Source: Pseudomonas fluorescens
GTDB taxonomy: Bacteria > Pseudomonadota > Gammaproteobacteria > Pseudomonadales > Pseudomonadaceae
NCBI RefSeq assembly: GCF_040448305.1
Contig: NZ_CP148752.1
Location: forward strand, 4,030,001 to 4,094,000
DNA length: 64,000 nucleotides
Reading direction: 5' to 3'
The notes below the pieces were generated by a model that was not told the DNA's origin, made no database searches, and saw only the letters and a program-made list of their open reading frames with translations. This document shows, one piece after another, positions 8,479 to 18,164 of the stretch; position 1 is the first letter of the stretch, and each line of letters starts with the position of its first letter. The position numbers and the translations under genes are program-made.

Positions 8479-8718
8479 CGCCTGTCTTACTACATGCTGC
8501 GCCCCGAAGTGATTGCGCCTGCTACCAATCTGGCGCTCACCGCCAACGCCAACGCCAACAAAGACGCGAACGCGCTGGTTTCGGCCGAGGTGCAAGACAA
8601 CCCGAACATCTACCCCTCTGCGCAGGTGATAGCCACGCTGTTCACCCTGCAACCGCAGTCCCATGCGGTCGATCGTGTCCGCACGCGCTCCTGGAGCAAT
8701 ATCAAGAGCGGCAACTGA
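8479..8718 (+). pseudogene. 3' remnant of a PotF/SpuD-type polyamine-binding protein gene
   Basis: The frame reads LRPEVIAPATN, ALVSAEVQDNPNIYPS, ATLFTLQPQ and ends RVRTRSWSNIKSGN. This is the characteristic C-terminus of periplasmic putrescine/spermidine-binding proteins of the PotD/PotF family, about the last 75 of some 365 residues. Upstream sequence does not continue the family and no ribosome-binding site precedes the first ATG at 8494. No transporter genes are adjacent. It is best read as a truncated relic. Confidence 0.75.
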
Positions 8719-8756
8719 GCCGACATCGGCGCGATGATTCAACCGAGCGCTCCTCT

Positions 8757-11700
8757 TCACTTCGCGAGCGTATGCTCTAACACAACCTCCAATGGATGGC
8801 GCAATTGCAGGTTGGCAAAGCGCTTCACCTGACTGCGACAGGAGTATCCCGTGGCCAGCGCCTCGCTGTTTTTGTTCAGTTTGCCGGACCAGGACTGCTC
8901 AAAAATGGTTCGTGAGCGGCCTTGGTTACGTGCTTCATGGCCGAAGGTTCCGGACATGCCGCAGCAGCCGGTCGCCTCAGTCGTCAGCTTGAGCCCGAGC
9001 CGGGCAAAAACGGCTTCCCATTGCGAAGTGCTGGCCGGGACATTGGTTTTTTCGGTGCAGTGCGCCAACAAACGGAATGTCCCGGTCGCGGGATGCGGGT
9101 TTTCCGGCAACGCATCGGACAACCACTCCTGAGGCAGCAAGACCTTCGGGCAATCGTTGAGCCCTGGTACTTTTTGATATTCCTGGCGGTAGACCAGCGT
9201 CATCGCCGGGTCCAGTCCCACCAGCGGTACACCGCAGTCGGCGAGCGCCTTGAGCTGATTGCCGTTGCGGATCGCCGCCCTGGCGAAGGCGCCGAGAAAA
9301 CCCTGCACGTGCAAAGGCTTGCCGTTGGCGCTATAGGGCGCCAGAAACACCCGATAACCCAACTGATGCGCCAACTGGATAAAGCTCGCCAGCAACGGCG
9401 TTTCGAAGTAACGGGTGAAGGCGTCCTGCACCAACACCACGCTGCGCTCACGTTGTGCCACGGTCAGTTCGCGCAGGGCTGGCACGCTGGCGACCGCGAC
9501 CTTGCAACGGGTCAACGTGGCCTGCAAGTCATGACGGTGGATCAGCGGGCTGTCGAGCATGCCGACCTGTCGCTCAAGCAGGCGGCTCACCCATTTCGAG
9601 CCCATCACCGCGTTGTAAAGACCCGGCGCATACGCCATGTATGGAATGGTGAACTCCAGCGAGCCGATCAGGTAGTCACGCAGCGGTCGTTGATAGCGAC
9701 CGTGGTACAGCTGCAGAAAACGCGAACGGAATTCCGGGACGTTGACCTTGACCGGGCATTGTCCCGCGCAGGATTTACAGGCCAGGCAGCCCGCCATCGC
9801 GTCATAGACTTCATGGGAAAAATCCGCCTCGCCCCGCGAGCGCGCCAGGTTGTTACGCAACCGCGCTGGCAACCCGCGCAACCACGACAACTTGCCTCGG
9901 GCCGCTTGCAGTACATCAATATTGGCCGCGCCTTGCAGACGCAACCATTCGCGAATCAACGACGCCCTGCCCTTCGGCGAGTGCTGGCGCTCACGGGTGG
10001 CTTTCCACGAGGGACACATCGCATCATTGGGGTCGTAGTTGTAGCAGGCGCCATTACCGTTGCAGTGCATGGCGGTGCCGAAGCTTTGCCAGACGCGCTC
10101 GTCGATCTGCCGATCCAGATCTCCGCGCAGCGTCACTTCGTTGACCTTGAGCAAGCCCTGGGCAGCATCCGGCGGCGTACAGATCTTCCCGGGGTTGAGC
10201 TGATTGTGCGGGTCGAACGCGCCCTTGAGCGATTGCAATGCCGGGTACAACTCGCCAAAAAACCCGGGGACGTATTCCGAACGCAAACCCTTGCCGTGCT
10301 CGCCCCATAGCAACCCGCCGTAACGCCGGGTCAACTCGGCCACGGCGTCGGAAATCGGCTTGACCAGCGCGGCCTGGGACGGGTCTTTCATGTCCAGCGC
10401 CGGACGCACGTGCAACACACCGGCATCGACGTGACCGAACATGCCGTACGCCAGACCATAGCTGTCCAGCAAGGCACGAAACTCGGCGATGTAGTCGGCC
10501 AGTTTCTCCGGCGGCACGGCGGTATCTTCAACGAAAGGCTGCGGGCGAACCTCACCTTCGACGTTGCCCAGGAGCCCGACCGAGCGTTTGCGCATGACGT
10601 ACACGCGGGTCACGGCTTCGACGCCTTCTGCCAACGTGTGGCCCAGCCGCTCAATCGTCGAGTCGGCCTGCAGATGCGCCACGAACGACGCCACGCGCGT
10701 GTTCACTCGCACCACGTCGTCACCGCTGAACTCCACCAGATTGATGCCCAGCGTCGGGCGCTCGACGTCCGTCGGGAAATACTCGGCGACGCTATGCCAG
10801 ACGATGTCTTTCATCGCCAGCAGCAACACCCTGGAGTCCACGGTTTCGATGGACAACGGCTTGTGCGCCAGTAGCGCATCGGCGTCACGCAGCGCATCCA
10901 TGAAGCTGCCGTAACGCACGTTCACCAGCACCGAATACCTGGGAATCGGCAGCACGTTGAGCTTGGCTTCGACAATGTAGCCCAATGACCCTTCCGCACC
11001 GCACAGCACACTGTTGAGGTTGAAACGCCCTTGCTCGTCGCGCAGGTGCGCCAGGTCGTAACCGGTCAGGCAACGGTTGAGTTTGGGGAATACCGATTCG
11101 ATCAGATCGGCCTGGGTCTCCTGGATATTGCGCGCCACCCGATACACTTCGCCGATACGGCCGGACTGCGCGCAAGCCGCCTCCAGTTCCGCGTCGGACA
11201 GCGGATGGCTGTGCAGGCGCTCACCGCCGAGCAGCACGCTGTGCAATTCCAGTACGTGGTCACGGGTCTTGCCATAGGTGCAACTGCCCTGGCCGCTGGC
11301 GTCGGTGTTGATCATGCCGCCGACGGTGGCACGGTTGGACGTCGACAACTCCGGTGCGAAGAACAGCCCGTGAGGTTTGAGCGCTGCATTGAGCTGATCC
11401 TTGACCACGCCCGCCTGCACCCGCACCCAGCGCTCGGCGACGTTGATTTCGAGGATGGTGTTCATGTGCCGCGACAGGTCGACCACGATGCCATCGGTCA
11501 ATGACTGCCCGTTGGTGCCGGTGCCACCACCGCGCGGGGTCAGCTTGATCTGGCGAAAGCGTGACTCGGCCATCAAGGTCGCGATGCGTGCGATGTCACC
11601 TGCATCCAGGGGGAACACCGCCGCTTGCGGCAGCCGCTGGTAAATCGAGTTGTCGGTCGCCAACACGGTGCGGGTGGCGTAGTCAGCGCTGAGCTGGCCG

Positions 11701-11780
11701 CGAAAGCCGCTGGCACGCAGGGCTTGAAGAAATTCCGGGTACTGTGCCGCGAGTGCAACGGTGGGCAACTGAGCGATCAT
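8757..11780 (-). CDS. ydiJ: YdiJ-type FAD-binding and 4Fe-4S dehydrogenase
   Basis: The 1007-residue protein fuses a FAD-linked oxidase module to an iron-sulfur module, as in E. coli YdiJ (1018 residues), a D-2-hydroxyacid (2-hydroxyglutarate-type) dehydrogenase. The PCMH FAD domain carries LTPRGGGTGTNGQSL. The C-terminal part has a ferredoxin motif, CLACKSCAGQCP, an upstream CNGNGACYNYDPNDAMCPS segment and a CCG-type motif (TGCCGMSGTFG). I chose ATG 11780, giving MIAQLPTVALA, because YdiJ homologues start at this point; 14 extra in-frame residues lie upstream. It is divergent from a LysR gene, a likely local regulator. The cytoplasmic oxidation step feeding the respiratory chain is inferred from the family. 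Confidence 0.87.
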   Translation of the reverse strand: MIAQLPTVALAAQYPEFLQALRASGFRGQLSADYATRTVLATDNSIYQRLPQAAVFPLDAGDIARIATLMAESRFRQIKLTPRGGGTGTNGQSLTDGIVVDLSRHMNTILEINVAERWVRVQAGVVKDQLNAALKPHGLFFAPELSTSNRATVGGMINTDASGQGSCTYGKTRDHVLELHSVLLGGERLHSHPLSDAELEAACAQSGRIGEVYRVARNIQETQADLIESVFPKLNRCLTGYDLAHLRDEQGRFNLNSVLCGAEGSLGYIVEAKLNVLPIPRYSVLVNVRYGSFMDALRDADALLAHKPLSIETVDSRVLLLAMKDIVWHSVAEYFPTDVERPTLGINLVEFSGDDVVRVNTRVASFVAHLQADSTIERLGHTLAEGVEAVTRVYVMRKRSVGLLGNVEGEVRPQPFVEDTAVPPEKLADYIAEFRALLDSYGLAYGMFGHVDAGVLHVRPALDMKDPSQAALVKPISDAVAELTRRYGGLLWGEHGKGLRSEYVPGFFGELYPALQSLKGAFDPHNQLNPGKICTPPDAAQGLLKVNEVTLRGDLDRQIDERVWQSFGTAMHCNGNGACYNYDPNDAMCPSWKATRERQHSPKGRASLIREWLRLQGAANIDVLQAARGKLSWLRGLPARLRNNLARSRGEADFSHEVYDAMAGCLACKSCAGQCPVKVNVPEFRSRFLQLYHGRYQRPLRDYLIGSLEFTIPYMAYAPGLYNAVMGSKWVSRLLERQVGMLDSPLIHRHDLQATLTRCKVAVASVPALRELTVAQRERSVVLVQDAFTRYFETPLLASFIQLAHQLGYRVFLAPYSANGKPLHVQGFLGAFARAAIRNGNQLKALADCGVPLVGLDPAMTLVYRQEYQKVPGLNDCPKVLLPQEWLSDALPENPHPATGTFRLLAHCTEKTNVPASTSQWEAVFARLGLKLTTEATGCCGMSGTFGHEARNQGRSRTIFEQSWSGKLNKNSEALATGYSCRSQVKRFANLQLRHPLEVVLEHTLAK

Positions 11781-11939
11781 CGCAGGCTGTTCTCTTGTCG
11801 GTCTAATCACGGGAAAACTCAAAACACTTGTCGCCTGAGCATTAATGGGTCAGCCTCAGGTCGTCGGGTACGCCAATGATCCTGCAGGCTGTGGCACCAG
11901 ACAAACGGATAATCCTGCCGCTATCGATGACTTTTACGA

Positions 11940-12824
11940 ATGAATTACCGTCACCTCACCCCTTCGATGTCGCTGCTGCTGGCCTTTGAAGCTGCCGCCC
12001 GTCATGAAAGCTATACCCGTGCCGCGATGGAACTGTCATTGACCCAAAGCGCCGTGAGCCGGCAGGTCCAGGCGCTGGAACAGCAACTGGGCCTGACGCT
12101 GTTCCGCCGTGAAGGCCGGCAAGTGCAGTTGACCGATGTCGGTCGTCTTTATCAGCGGGAAATGAGCGAAGCGCTCGGACGCATCCGCAGCGCCACGTTG
12201 CAGGCCATGGCTTATCAATCAGGCAGCGGCACCTTGCGCCTGGCCACCTTGCCGACCTTCGGCTCGAAGTGGTTATTGCCGCGCCTGCATGACTTCTACA
12301 AAACCCATCCCGGCATGCTGGTGCACATCAATTCCCGGATCGATGCCATCGACTTTGAAACCAGCGGGATCGATGCCGCGATCGTCGTCGGCAATGCCGA
12401 CTTGCCGGGCCTGATCAGCCATCGTCTGCACACCGAAGAACTGATGGTGATCATTTCGCCACAAGCGGCCGAAACCCATGACGCTTGGACCCCGGAGCGC
12501 ATCGGTGGCCAGACGCTGCTCAACGTCGCGAGCAACGCCAACGTCTGGGGCGAGTGGTTCAGCCACCACGGCCTGCCCCATCGGATGATGCGGCTGGGGC
12601 CGAGTTTCGAACTCACCTCGCACTTGATCCAGGCAGTCAGGGCCGGCATCGGCATCGGTCTGGTACCGCGTATCCTGGTGGCCGACGAGCTGGCCAATAC
12701 CGAACTGATCAGCCTCGATCAGCCCTTTGCCAGCCAGCGCAGTTACTACCTGGCCTATCCGCCGCGCAACGAAATGCTGCCGTCACTCGTCGCGTTTCGT
12801 ACCTGGTTGCTGGAGCAGATCTGA
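11940..12824 (+). CDS. LysR-family transcriptional regulator (GcvA-like)
   Basis: This 294-residue protein has the LysR layout: an N-terminal winged helix-turn-helix (about 8-65, with YTRAAMELSLTQSAVSRQV) and a C-terminal substrate-binding domain (about 92-290). The LRLATLPTFGSKWLLPRL and GLGLVP-like GIGIGLVPR segments fit the GcvA/AmpR subgroup. It diverges from the ydiJ-like gene across about 160 bases, the usual arrangement for a LysR protein controlling its neighbour. It ends three bases before the end of the convergent amidase gene. The effector is unknown. Confidence 0.88.
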   Translation: MNYRHLTPSMSLLLAFEAAARHESYTRAAMELSLTQSAVSRQVQALEQQLGLTLFRREGRQVQLTDVGRLYQREMSEALGRIRSATLQAMAYQSGSGTLRLATLPTFGSKWLLPRLHDFYKTHPGMLVHINSRIDAIDFETSGIDAAIVVGNADLPGLISHRLHTEELMVIISPQAAETHDAWTPERIGGQTLLNVASNANVWGEWFSHHGLPHRMMRLGPSFELTSHLIQAVRAGIGIGLVPRILVADELANTELISLDQPFASQRSYYLAYPPRNEMLPSLVAFRTWLLEQI

Positions 12825-12827
12825 CGA

Positions 12828-14372
12828 TTACCGCCCAAGGAACGCGTAGCCGAAACCAACCACCTTGGCGTCTTCGCCGTAGCCGCCCAGGAACGAAACA
12901 CCGACCGGCAGGTTGCCCTCGATGATGCCTGCCGGAACGGTGATCTCGGGAAATCCCGTGGCCGAGGCAATGTACGACGACGCGTAGGTATCGCCGGACT
13001 TGCACACGTAACTGTCATCGCTCACACCGTGCACCACCGAAGCCGGGCAGTTGATGGTCGCGAAGAACAGGCTGTCCACCTTGTTCTTCTTCATGACGTC
13101 CATCAGTTGCGCGCGCAACTGTGGAATCTTCCGGGAGAGGATGGAGATGTACTGCGGTGAATCGGTGCTGGTGGCACTCGCTAGCGTTTCCAGTCCGGCC
13201 AGGCGTGCCGGGTTCATCCCGTGCGCAGCGTTTTGCGCCTGATTTTGTTTGGCCAGGTCGAGAAACTGCACAAGCGTTCGCGGTTGGTTCGGATTGAGGG
13301 TGGCGAGGTAGCGTTCGAATTGCGGCTTGAACTCACCCTCTCCTACTGGTCCGAGCACATCGCTCCATAGGGTTTCAAAGGCTTTGGGCAATTCGATGGA
13401 GACGACATGCGCACCGCGCTTGCCGAGGGTTTCCTGCGCCGTTTTAAAGACCGCATCCACCTCCGGGTTCGCCCCCTTGAAATTGGTGATCACCCCAATG
13501 GTCTTGCCTTGCAGCGAGGAACGGCTCAGTGCCGGTTCGAACTGTATTTTATCTGCAGCAAGGTCGAGGGTCGCCGGATCGCTTTTGTCCTGGCCCTTGA
13601 TCGCATCGAGCACAATGGCCTGATCCAGCACGCTGTTGGTAATGACGCCGGCGGTATCGAACGCGAGCGACAGCGGAATGATGCCGCTACGACTGATCAG
13701 CCCCAGCGAAGGTCGAAAACCCACCGTGCCGGTGACGCTGGCCGGCGCCCGGATCGAGCCGCTCGTGTCCGACCCCAACGCGAAGGGGGCAAACGCCGCC
13801 GCCACCGAGGCGGCAGAACCGCTGCTGGAGCCGGAAGCATCCCGCTTGGTGTTCCGCGGATTCAGCGTCTGGCCGCCAAACGAGCTGTAGCCAAACCAGC
13901 CAAAGGACGCCGCCAGTTCCGACAGGTTGGCTTTGCCGAGCAGAATGGCTTGCCCGTCGATCAGCATCTTGACGGTGAAGGCATCCTGGCTTGGCACCGA
14001 CGAACGCAGCACGAAGGAACCACCGGAGGTGACCATACCAGCGGTGTCAAAGTTGTCCTTCACCACGAATGGAATGCCGGCCAGCGGTGCGTATTTAAAA
14101 GTGGGGTTTTTCGCCCGTTCAGCATCCCACTTGCGGGCCTGATCGATCGCCTGTTCATTGATGGTCACCAGTGCATTGATGTTTTGGCCCTGGTGATTGT
14201 TCGCCTGAATGTTATTGAGGTAATGCCGGACCAGTTGCTCGGAACTGAGGGTCCCGGCATTCAACGCATGACGCATATCGGCGAGACTCATGCGGTCGAT
14301 ACCGTCATCCGCCTGAGCACTTGCCGCCATTAGCAAAAACGCGCACGCCACGAACTTTTTATTCAACTGCAT
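12828..14372 (-). CDS. Secreted amidase-signature-family hydrolase
   Basis: This 514-residue enzyme has a cleavable signal peptide (AFLLMAASAQA, about 1-21), so it acts in the periplasm. The Ser-cisSer-Lys triad is present: Lys105 in PFVVKDNF, the cis-Ser in the GSSSGSAAS segment (about 182), and nucleophile Ser206 in GSDTSGSIRAPA. Length matches amidase-signature enzymes that hydrolyse amides of unknown diversity. It lies downstream of a betaine-type ABC operon but beyond that operon's terminator, so it probably has its own promoter. A link in which it releases a substrate for the importer is possible but not shown. Confidence 0.85.
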   Translation of the reverse strand: MQLNKKFVACAFLLMAASAQADDGIDRMSLADMRHALNAGTLSSEQLVRHYLNNIQANNHQGQNINALVTINEQAIDQARKWDAERAKNPTFKYAPLAGIPFVVKDNFDTAGMVTSGGSFVLRSSVPSQDAFTVKMLIDGQAILLGKANLSELAASFGWFGYSSFGGQTLNPRNTKRDASGSSSGSAASVAAAFAPFALGSDTSGSIRAPASVTGTVGFRPSLGLISRSGIIPLSLAFDTAGVITNSVLDQAIVLDAIKGQDKSDPATLDLAADKIQFEPALSRSSLQGKTIGVITNFKGANPEVDAVFKTAQETLGKRGAHVVSIELPKAFETLWSDVLGPVGEGEFKPQFERYLATLNPNQPRTLVQFLDLAKQNQAQNAAHGMNPARLAGLETLASATSTDSPQYISILSRKIPQLRAQLMDVMKKNKVDSLFFATINCPASVVHGVSDDSYVCKSGDTYASSYIASATGFPEITVPAGIIEGNLPVGVSFLGGYGEDAKVVGFGYAFLGR

Positions 14373-14452
14373 TTTTATTCTCCGAGTGGGTACAGGCGAA
14401 CGAAACCGGCTCGCACCTGATAGAGGTGCAAGGGAGTGGATGGGAGGCAGGG

Positions 14453-14480
14453 AAAAAAGGCCGGGGTTATTCCGCCGGCC
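14453..14480 (-). terminator. Rho-independent terminator of the ABC importer operon
   Basis: On the minus strand a GGCCGG / CCGGCC stem with a 10-base loop is followed directly by TTTTTT. It lies about 50 bases after the stop codon of the binding-protein gene. Confidence 0.85.
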
Positions 14481-14528
14481 CTGGAAAGTTCTTAAGACAA
14501 TGTCGAAGATCGCAGCCTTCGGCAGTTT

Positions 14529-15422
14529 CTACAGCAACTTGCTCTTTTGCAGAAATTCCTTGGACACGCTCTCGATGGATTCACGGCCGACATCGACCCG
14601 GGAATTGAGACCCGCGATGGTGTCGTCATCCAGCCTGGACGACAGTGCGTTGAGCAACTCGCCGATCTTTGGATTCGCCTTAAACACTTCGGTGCGAATA
14701 ACCGGGGTCAGCGCGTAGCTGGGGAAGAAGCCTTTATCGTCTTGCAGCACCACAAAGCCGAAGGCCGGAATCCGCCCATCCGTCGACAGGACCAAGGCCA
14801 GATCGACCTGCCCGTCTCGAAGCGCCTGATAGGTCAGCCCGCCGTCCATGCGGACGATGTTCTTGCGCTCAAATTCAAACTTGTAGGTCTCTTGCAGAGG
14901 ACGCAGGCCATCAGGGCGGGAAAAGAATTCAGCATTGGAGGCAAACTTGTAGGACTTGCCTGTTGCGATCTTATTTGCAAGATCGCTGATCGAGGCGATT
15001 CCATCCTTCTCTGCCTCGTCCTTGCGCATAGCAAAGGCGTAGGTGTTATTGGCCTTGGATGGGTTCAGCCAGGTGATGCCTTTCTGCGCATCAAGCTCGC
15101 TGATTTTCTTGTACGTTTCGTCAGCGTTGAGCTTGTCCGTGACTTTATTGTAAGTAATCAGCGAAGTGCCGGTGTATTCCCAATACACATCGACCTGACC
15201 ATTCTCTTGCGCCGCGCGCAATACGGAAGAACCCAGGTCCGGACGTTTATCGACACTGTAGCCATTGGCGCGCAGGAGTTGTGTGGTCATCTCGGCAACC
15301 AATTGCTGCTCGGTAAACTTCTTGCCGCCGACCACAATCGTGTTATTGGCAGAAGCACTGCCCACAACACCGCAAACAAGACTCAGGGTAAAGATCAGAC
15401 TGGCCAGCATTCGATAGATCAT
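14529..15422 (-). CDS. Glycine-betaine-type (OpuCC/OsmF-like) ABC substrate-binding protein
   Basis: The 297-residue protein begins with a signal peptide (MIYRMLASLIFTLSL...GSASA). It continues with VVGGKKFTEQQLVAEMTTQL, the standard start of the OpuAC-type quaternary-amine binding fold, and VYWEYTGTSL further on. ATG 15422 is chosen for its GAGG ribosome-binding site 6-7 bases upstream and because the signal peptide then starts properly. A GTG at 15467 would add 15 polar residues. It is the last gene of a four-gene importer operon. Betaine, choline or another compatible solute or quaternary amine is the likely cargo. Confidence 0.87.
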   Translation of the reverse strand: MIYRMLASLIFTLSLVCGVVGSASANNTIVVGGKKFTEQQLVAEMTTQLLRANGYSVDKRPDLGSSVLRAAQENGQVDVYWEYTGTSLITYNKVTDKLNADETYKKISELDAQKGITWLNPSKANNTYAFAMRKDEAEKDGIASISDLANKIATGKSYKFASNAEFFSRPDGLRPLQETYKFEFERKNIVRMDGGLTYQALRDGQVDLALVLSTDGRIPAFGFVVLQDDKGFFPSYALTPVIRTEVFKANPKIGELLNALSSRLDDDTIAGLNSRVDVGRESIESVSKEFLQKSKLL

Positions 15423-15463
15423 CGTGCACCTCATATTATTGGTTTTGTCCATGGTCATCGGAT

Positions 15464-16132
15464 TCACTCGCGCCCGGTCAACCTCAAGCCCCGTGACACT
15501 GCAATGTTTTGAATCAAGCCGCAGCCCAGATCGACCGCAATCGCCAACAGCGCGGTCGCCGCGGCACCGGCCAGCATCATGCCGAAGTCATTCAAGTCGA
15601 TCCCGGTAAAGATCAACTCGCCCAGCCCGCCGCCACCGACCAGGAAGGCCAGCGGAGCGGTACCGACGTTGATCGCCAGCGCCGTGCGGATGCCCGCGAA
15701 AATCACGTTCATCGCGTTCGGAATTTCAACTTTCCACAGCGTTTCCCGTGGCGTCATGCCCATGGCCTCGGCCGCTTCGACCAAGTGCTGCGGCACGGCG
15801 CGCAAGCCTTCATAGGTGTTGACTGCCACGGGTAGCAACGTCGCGACAAACAACCCGATGATGGCCGCGCCGCTACCGACACCAATGAAACTCATGGCCA
15901 AAGCCAGCAACGCGAGCTTGGGAATCGCCTGCCCTACGTTAAGGACCTGCATGCTGGCCATGGCGTAACGCTGGTTCGCCGGACGGCTCATCCAGACACC
16001 CAACGGCAGCGCGATGACCAGGGCCAGGAGACCACTGACCGCCACGATCTGCAGATGCTGGACCGTCAGGTAGCTGATGTCGCCCCAGTAAAACTGCAGC
16101 CCTTCCCACAATCTGATCAGTAAGTCAGACAT
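15464..16132 (-). CDS. ABC permease, glycine-betaine/QAT type (second permease)
   Basis: This 222-residue inner-membrane protein has about six hydrophobic segments and the cytoplasmic EAA-type coupling loop (VEAAEAMGMTPRETLWKVEIPNA, about 135-157). It follows the ATPase gene by two bases and precedes the binding protein. With the permease encoded at 17130-17819 it should form a heterodimeric channel, as in OpuC or the E. coli Yeh importers. Confidence 0.9.
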   Translation of the reverse strand: MSDLLIRLWEGLQFYWGDISYLTVQHLQIVAVSGLLALVIALPLGVWMSRPANQRYAMASMQVLNVGQAIPKLALLALAMSFIGVGSGAAIIGLFVATLLPVAVNTYEGLRAVPQHLVEAAEAMGMTPRETLWKVEIPNAMNVIFAGIRTALAINVGTAPLAFLVGGGGLGELIFTGIDLNDFGMMLAGAAATALLAIAVDLGCGLIQNIAVSRGLRLTGRE

Positions 16133-16134
16133 CT

Positions 16135-17133
16135 TCAGTGCACCACCGGAGTAATGTTTTCAACAAGTCGTGCCAGGATGTCGGCCTGGTGGACATAGCC
16201 GATAAAGTGCCCGTCGCTGTCGTTGCAAAGTGCCCAGTCCTGGCCGCGACCCAGCAATTGCGAAAGCACCTGGCGCAGGTCATCTCCTGGCTTGACGATC
16301 AGGTGCGATTGCGAAAAAACAGCGCTGTTGCCGCCAACGATCTGCATGTGTTCCCGTGGCGGAACCTTGCTGGCCACGTCAGCCGCACGCAGCAGACGCA
16401 GGCGCTTCATGATCCGGTCGCCACCCATGAAGTTCGCCACGAACTCACTGTTGGGCCGGGCCAGCAGATCATCCGAGCTGCCGAACTGCTGGATTTTTCC
16501 GTTATGGAACAGGGCGACGCAGTCCGCCATCTTCACCGCTTCATCGATGTCGTGACTGACAAACAGGACAGTCTTGTTGACGAGGCGCTGGATGCGCATG
16601 AATTCGTCCTGGATCACTTCCCGGTTGATCGGGTCGATCGCGCCAAAGGGCTCGTCCATCAGCATCACGGGCGGATCCGCTGCCAGGGCCCGGGCCACGC
16701 CTACGCGTTGCTGTTGACCACCGGAAAGTTCACACGGATAGCGCTTGAGAAATTTCGACGGATCCAGCGCGACCACTTCCAGCAACTCCGCGGCGCGCTT
16801 TCGGCTTTTGGTTTTGTCCCATCCCAACAGATTGGGAACGACGCAGATGTTTTCCTCAACGGTCATGTTCGGGAACAGGCCGACTTGCTGGATCACATAG
16901 CCGATGGAGCGCTTGAGGGTGACGCTGTCCAGTTCGGACGTGTCGCGACCGCCGATTCTGATCGTGCCGGAGGTCGGCGTGATCAGTCGGTTGATCATTT
17001 TCAGCGTCGTGGTTTTACCGCAGCCCGACGGCCCAAGCAGTACGCAGATCTGCCCCTCTTCAACATTGAATGAGACATCTTCTACTGCAGTGATTGAGCC
17101 GAATTGCTTGTTCAGGTTTTCGATCTGGATCAC
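16135..17133 (-). CDS. ABC importer ATPase, glycine-betaine/QAT type
   Basis: The 332-residue protein has Walker A GPSGCGKTT (34-42), the signature LSGGQQQR, Walker B VMLMDEPFGAID and the switch His in FVSHDIDEA. The C-terminal 100 residues resemble a single CBS-like regulatory segment (DWALCNDSDGHFIGYVHQAD). Betaine importers often carry such segments, which sense ionic strength. Its start overlaps the upstream permease stop by four bases, which points to translational coupling. Confidence 0.92.
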   Translation of the reverse strand: MIQIENLNKQFGSITAVEDVSFNVEEGQICVLLGPSGCGKTTTLKMINRLITPTSGTIRIGGRDTSELDSVTLKRSIGYVIQQVGLFPNMTVEENICVVPNLLGWDKTKSRKRAAELLEVVALDPSKFLKRYPCELSGGQQQRVGVARALAADPPVMLMDEPFGAIDPINREVIQDEFMRIQRLVNKTVLFVSHDIDEAVKMADCVALFHNGKIQQFGSSDDLLARPNSEFVANFMGGDRIMKRLRLLRAADVASKVPPREHMQIVGGNSAVFSQSHLIVKPGDDLRQVLSQLLGRGQDWALCNDSDGHFIGYVHQADILARLVENITPVVH

Positions 17134-17819
17134 GTCGTAGCTTCCTTCATTCGGCCGGTGGCCACTTTGTTCTTGTTCAAGCCTTTTGGCGTCAGCAGGC
17201 GCTGCAAGCCGTACAACGCGTAATCGGCCGCAATGGCGATGACACTGATGACGATCGCGCCGGCCAACAGCTGTCGGGTATCCGATTGCGCGATGCCGCG
17301 AATGATCAGGCTGCCCAGGCCGCCGGCGCCGATGTACGCCGCGATGGCCGCGATGCCGATGTTGATGACGGTCGCCATCCTCACGCCCGCCATGATCAGC
17401 GGGACCGCAATCGGCAGTTCAACCTTGCGCAATCGTTGCCCGGTCGACATGCCCATCCCGATCGCCGCTTCGCGCAAGGCCGGATCGATGTTGGAGATCG
17501 CAGTGGTGGTGTTGCGGATGATGGGTAATTGGGAGTAGAGAAACAGCGCAATGACCGCCGGCACGACGCCGATCCCGTAGCCGATCAGCGACAGGGCCGG
17601 AATCATCAGCCCGAACAGCGCGGCAGAGGGAATGGTCATCAGGACCGCGGCGAAGGCCAGGACCCAGCGCCGCGTTCTGGGGTGCTGGGAGATCGCGATC
17701 CCGACAGGCACGCCCGTCAGAATCGCCAAACCCACCGCAACCGTCACGATGAGCAGGTGCTGCCCGAGTAGCAGACTGATCAGCCCGCCGTTTTCCAGAA
17801 TGAAACTCAAGGTTTCCAT
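17130..17819 (-). CDS. ABC permease, glycine-betaine/QAT type (first permease)
   Basis: This 229-residue membrane protein is the first gene of the importer operon. It has about six hydrophobic segments and the EAA loop LREAAIGMGMSTGQRLRKVELP (about 114-135). The ribosome-binding site GAAGG lies near the ATG. An A-rich Crc/Hfq-type motif sits about 25 bases upstream. It pairs with the permease at 15464-16132. Confidence 0.9.
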   Translation of the reverse strand: METLSFILENGGLISLLLGQHLLIVTVAVGLAILTGVPVGIAISQHPRTRRWVLAFAAVLMTIPSAALFGLMIPALSLIGYGIGVVPAVIALFLYSQLPIIRNTTTAISNIDPALREAAIGMGMSTGQRLRKVELPIAVPLIMAGVRMATVINIGIAAIAAYIGAGGLGSLIIRGIAQSDTRQLLAGAIVISVIAIAADYALYGLQRLLTPKGLNKNKVATGRMKEATT

Positions 17820-17843
17820 GGTTGTTATGCCTTCTGTACGTCA

Positions 17844-17851
17844 TTGTTGTT
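17844..17851 (-). promoter_or_regulatory. Candidate Hfq/Crc (AAnAAnAA) motif, ABC importer leader
   Basis: The minus strand reads AAAAACAACAATG here, matching the AAnAAnAA catabolite-repression motif bound by Hfq with Crc in Pseudomonas. It is about 25 bases before the start codon of the first permease gene. The assignment is by motif only. Confidence 0.45.
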
Positions 17852-18164
17852 TTTATCGGTCGCGCATCTGGAATTGAACGCCGGATCTGTAGGAAACATT
17901 ACCGCGCTACCGTAGGCACTCTGAGCTTCGAGTTCGACGATTTCTATCAAAAAAACGACGTCACGCGGCAAGCCAACTCGCAATGCAAGGCGCAGGGTCG
18001 ATTGAGGACGCAAGTATGCGGGATCGCCATATGACCCAGGCTTGCCAGAGCGCACCGCCTGTCGGGCCGAGTCATTAGCTTGCTATGGGATTTTGCAGAG
18101 AGGATTGGTTCAGGGGTTTTTCAGGGGATTGGCGTTTGTTGACCCATGCACTCGGTGACTGAAA
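17852..18164. other. Intergenic region upstream of the ABC importer operon
   Basis: About 310 bases between the importer promoter and the end of the GlxA-type regulator gene. No supportable ORF or clear hairpin was seen. It should contain the importer promoter, but no hexamers could be assigned with confidence. Confidence 0.5.

Noticed and set aside
8922..10310. 462-codon plus-strand frame opposite the ydiJ-like gene
   Set aside because: It has no family pattern and no ribosome-binding site, while the opposite strand carries FAD and Fe-S motifs throughout.
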